Of a DNA stretch of 64,000 bases, positions 61,761-64,000 are shown piece after piece; positions within the stretch are counted from its first letter, which is position 1, and each line of letters begins with the position of its first letter. Below the pieces are notes generated by a model. It worked only from the letters and a program-made list of their open reading frames with translations. It was not told the DNA's origin and searched no databases. Source of the stretch: Branchiostoma floridae (Eukaryota > Chordata > Leptocardii > Amphioxiformes > Branchiostomatidae); NCBI RefSeq assembly GCF_000003815.2, contig NC_049990.1, positions 17,064,532-17,128,531 of the forward strand, read 5' to 3'. A program made the translations under genes and the position numbers.

Positions 61761-62501
61761 AACCTCTATCGCAGCTGCAAAAGATACGTATTTTGTATTT
61801 TTTCCATATCCAAGTACGGAAACCGGCGAATGTCAGATTTTAGATCCATAACCAATCGCATCTGCCCTTATCTGATTGCATCCCTTAAGGATAAGGCAAA
61901 ATATGGGCCCGGATTTGACCCCATTTTGCCCAAAGATTTCTAACAATTTCATCTTTTTCTACAAGAATGTGGTTCTTCAGTGTGAACAACTAAAGCCAGT
62001 GGTCTGATCATTCTAGACAGGTGTGACTTGCATAAACAGCACCATCTCCTGCTTCCTACCAGGAGAAAATTTACATGTACACTTACTCAAACACCTGTCC
62101 AAAGTCATATGCATCAGTTCATTCATGTCTGTATTCTAAAAGCTCAGCTGAATACACAAGCAACACTACCAAGCATACGGTATGAACTGGAAGTTATAAA
62201 TACAGTAAGACTATAATATACAGGCATGCTTACTATGCTTTGGAAATATCTACAAACACAGGAATCAAAGGATGTATATATGACATATAAATGCTTTAAA
62301 AGATCTCAACAACACTAATATCAAAATGGCATCTGTCTTCATAAACAAAACATTCCTATTAGTAAGCTACTAAAACCTTTCCAAAGTACTAGATGTTACA
62401 AAACATTTCCAGAACATGTAGGATTATTGACACCAATAAATGTAATAACGTCCCTTTACTTTAGTTAGATATAAAATGACCTTTGGCATGACACACGTTG
62501 T
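61761..62501. other. Unassigned sequence
   Basis: No gene, RNA or repeat was recognised in this AT-rich stretch. Confidence 0.5.
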
Positions 62502-63362
62502 NNNNNNNNNNNNNNNNNNNNNNNNNNNNNNNNNNNNNNNNNNNNNNNNNNNNNNNNNNNNNNNNNNNNNNNNNNNNNNNNNNNNNNNNNNNNNNNNNNN
62601 NNNNNNNNNNNNNNNNNNNNNNNNNNNNNNNNNNNNNNNNNNNNNNNNNNNNNNNNNNNNNNNNNNNNNNNNNNNNNNNNNNNNNNNNNNNNNNNNNNNN
62701 NNNNNNNNNNNNNNNNNNNNNNNNNNNNNNNNNNNNNNNNNNNNNNNNNNNNNNNNNNNNNNNNNNNNNNNNNNNNNNNNNNNNNNNNNNNNNNNNNNNN
62801 NNNNNNNNNNNNNNNNNNNNNNNNNNNNNNNNNNNNNNNNNNNNNNNNNNNNNNNNNNNNNNNNNNNNNNNNNNNNNNNNNNNNNNNNNNNNNNNNNNNN
62901 NNNNNNNNNNNNNNNNNNNNNNNNNNNNNNNNNNNNNNNNNNNNNNNNNNNNNNNNNNNNNNNNNNNNNNNNNNNNNNNNNNNNNNNNNNNNNNNNNNNN
63001 NNNNNNNNNNNNNNNNNNNNNNNNNNNNNNNNNNNNNNNNNNNNNNNNNNNNNNNNNNNNNNNNNNNNNNNNNNNNNNNNNNNNNNNNNNNNNNNNNNNN
63101 NNNNNNNNNNNNNNNNNNNNNNNNNNNNNNNNNNNNNNNNNNNNNNNNNNNNNNNNNNNNNNNNNNNNNNNNNNNNNNNNNNNNNNNNNNNNNNNNNNNN
63201 NNNNNNNNNNNNNNNNNNNNNNNNNNNNNNNNNNNNNNNNNNNNNNNNNNNNNNNNNNNNNNNNNNNNNNNNNNNNNNNNNNNNNNNNNNNNNNNNNNNN
63301 NNNNNNNNNNNNNNNNNNNNNNNNNNNNNNNNNNNNNNNNNNNNNNNNNNNNNNNNNNNNNN
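62502..63362. other. Assembly gap (861 N)
   Basis: A run of N. All long frames crossing it are artefacts. Confidence 0.99.
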
Positions 63363-64000
63363 GCCATCTTGTGATCTCGTGTATGTCTTCAATAGGCTTC
63401 AGGGTGGATTCCAACCTGGAAAACAATTTCATTTGTTTTTCACTCATGTCTGTCAGAGGATATCATAGATGTTGAGGCATTATTCATAAAAAGAATTATA
63501 GTTTGTGCAAAGAGATTCCTTACATTTCCAAAACAGCTGACTACCCTTGGGAAAATGCAATGACACCTGAGAGAGACAAGAAACTTTGGAGACAATTCAG
63601 CTATATGTGGATTATAATAAAATGACAAATGTTGTATCTGTGACCATTCATTCAATTGATACACAAGGAGACAAACATTATGATTTGGAAATGTTCTCAT
63701 GGTCATGCCACATACATTTGTTCTCTATACTATAGTGCTTTCTGCATCTTGCCACATGCTACACGAGTGTCAATTTCTCTGGTATATTCAGGTTGATTTC
63801 TGATTCTGAAAGTGAACAGCTCAAAATCGAGATAATAATTTGAATCGAAACGATCGTATATCCGACTCATGGTCTTACTACATGTTTGGGGTGAATTGAT
63901 TTGAATGCTGTAAATGCATGGGCTTAATGACCGCTATAACAGGCCAGTAACAACAGCAGTGGGCTATTCTTGCGATCAGCACAATCACATGTACAATATT
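63363..64000. other. Unassigned sequence to window end
   Basis: No feature recognised. Confidence 0.5.

Overview
The window looks like draft assembly from an invertebrate chordate, most probably an amphioxus (Branchiostoma). The basis is compact multi-exon genes with short introns, close similarity of the conserved genes to vertebrate proteins, tandem receptor tyrosine kinase (RTK) genes, many tRNA-derived SINEs and MITEs, and N-filled gaps. No species-specific marker proves this. All exon structures below were built by hand from reading frame and GT/AG sites.

Layout. (1) 1-25,600: two nearly identical intronless RTK genes on the minus strand (7708-10500 and 17659-20445). They lie in a direct segmental duplication, copy A at about 392-13925 and copy B at about 15966-23690, separated by a 2 kb repeat-rich spacer. 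Copy A later received a 5.6 kb L1/Tx1-like LINE (1779-7380, perfect 14-bp target duplication) and a 392-bp SINE-like element. The right end of the duplication falls inside intron 4 of a TIM14/PAM18-type DnaJ gene (DNAJC15/19-like, six coding exons, 22193-25544, minus), so copy A holds an orphan pair of that gene's last two exons. (2) 26,400-35,640: EARS2, mitochondrial glutamyl-tRNA synthetase, 14 exons on the plus strand, preceded by a minisatellite that runs to its start codon. (3) 35,998-40,360: a phospholipid scramblase gene, seven exons, minus strand, converging on EARS2. (4) 40,361-46,760: mostly intergenic with SINE and other repeats. (5) 46,764-50,238: a Ulp1/SENP-like cysteine protease with a C-terminal PHD-like finger (three exons, minus), followed downstream by a tandem array of degenerate copies of its PHD-coding end. 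(6) 50,240-64,000: no gene recognised; SINEs, a hAT-type MITE, microsatellites, a 2.3 kb satellite with a 145-bp unit, and gaps.

The DnaJ gene and EARS2 both serve mitochondria and are arranged head to head, 1.45 kb apart. The RTKs are probably active receptors, since all catalytic motifs are intact in both copies. The most notable observations are: the cadherin-EGF-Ig-EGF RTK architecture in intronless tandem copies; a tandemly repeated 3' splice site in EARS2; a duplicated 5' splice site in the scramblase gene; the PHD-exon array; and hammerhead-ribozyme-like motifs, two of them in the arms of a 480-bp palindrome inside the DnaJ gene.
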